Positions 5,646-5,671 of a stretch of DNA of 5,671 nucleotides are shown here, piece by piece. The DNA lies in assembly GCA_913055965.1 (NCBI GenBank), contig CAJXKX010000159.1, positions 1 through 5,671 of the forward strand, in the 5' to 3' direction. The notes under the pieces are model-generated. The model saw only the letters and a list, made by a program, of their open reading frames with translations, was not told the DNA's origin and ran no database searches. Numbering within the stretch: the first letter of the stretch is position 1; each line of letters begins with the position of its first letter. The stretch is from an uncultured Roseovarius sp. (GTDB lineage Bacteria > Pseudomonadota > Alphaproteobacteria > Rhodobacterales > Rhodobacteraceae). Both the position numbers and the translations under genes were made by a program.

Positions 5646-5671
5646 GTCAGCCGCCGGCTTTCGGCCAATAG

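Noticed and set aside
5646..5671. GC-rich bases after the TetR gene as a terminator
   Set aside because: Some self-complementarity (GCCG/CGGC) is present, but the window ends before a full stem and T-run could be judged.

Overview
The window is GC-rich DNA with strong GCG/GAG/CGC codon bias. The protein families and the style of the MotA/ExbB-like plus OmpA-like pair fit an alphaproteobacterium, most likely Rhodobacterales. That placement is inference from sequence style; no marker gene is present.

Layout. (a) 1-3225, plus strand: a two-gene unit for an ion-driven inner-membrane complex. The first gene is a MotA/TolQ/ExbB-type channel subunit cut by the left window edge. One base after its stop comes a MotB-like partner with one N-terminal membrane helix, an alanine/glutamate/arginine-rich coiled-coil stalk of roughly 500 residues, and a C-terminal OmpA-like peptidoglycan-binding domain. 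The partner's reading frame is broken near 1653-1663, and one extra C in a run of five C would restore a 721-residue protein. (b) 3248-4234, minus strand, convergent with (a): an exported M23 (LytM-type) zinc endopeptidase. (c) 4242-4820, minus strand, 7 bp upstream of the peptidase gene: an in-frame chimera. Its N-terminal half is the start of an HlyD/EmrA-type membrane fusion protein and its C-terminal part is the tail of the ClpA unfoldase. (d) 4821-4952: a compact divergent control region with two GAACCG-NN-CGGTTC palindromes and apparently overlapping face-to-face promoters. (e) 4953-5645, plus strand: a TetR/AcrR-family repressor. The last 26 bases hold nothing I can name.

How it fits together. 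The TetR gene divergent from an HlyD gene is the classic layout of a drug-efflux locus (tetR / emrA-emrB type). Here the rest of hlyD and the expected inner-membrane transporter are missing, replaced by the last ~70 codons of clpA followed by the M23 gene. The simplest reading is a deletion or rearrangement, or an assembly join, between an efflux locus and the 3' end of clpA. If real, it leaves ClpA without its body, leaves the efflux pump without its channel, and places the peptidoglycan hydrolase downstream of a TetR-controlled promoter. This junction is the most unusual thing in the window. The broken frame of the OmpA-like gene and the HlyD-ClpA junction together also raise the question of assembly accuracy. 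I found no RNA genes, insertion sequences or CRISPR arrays.
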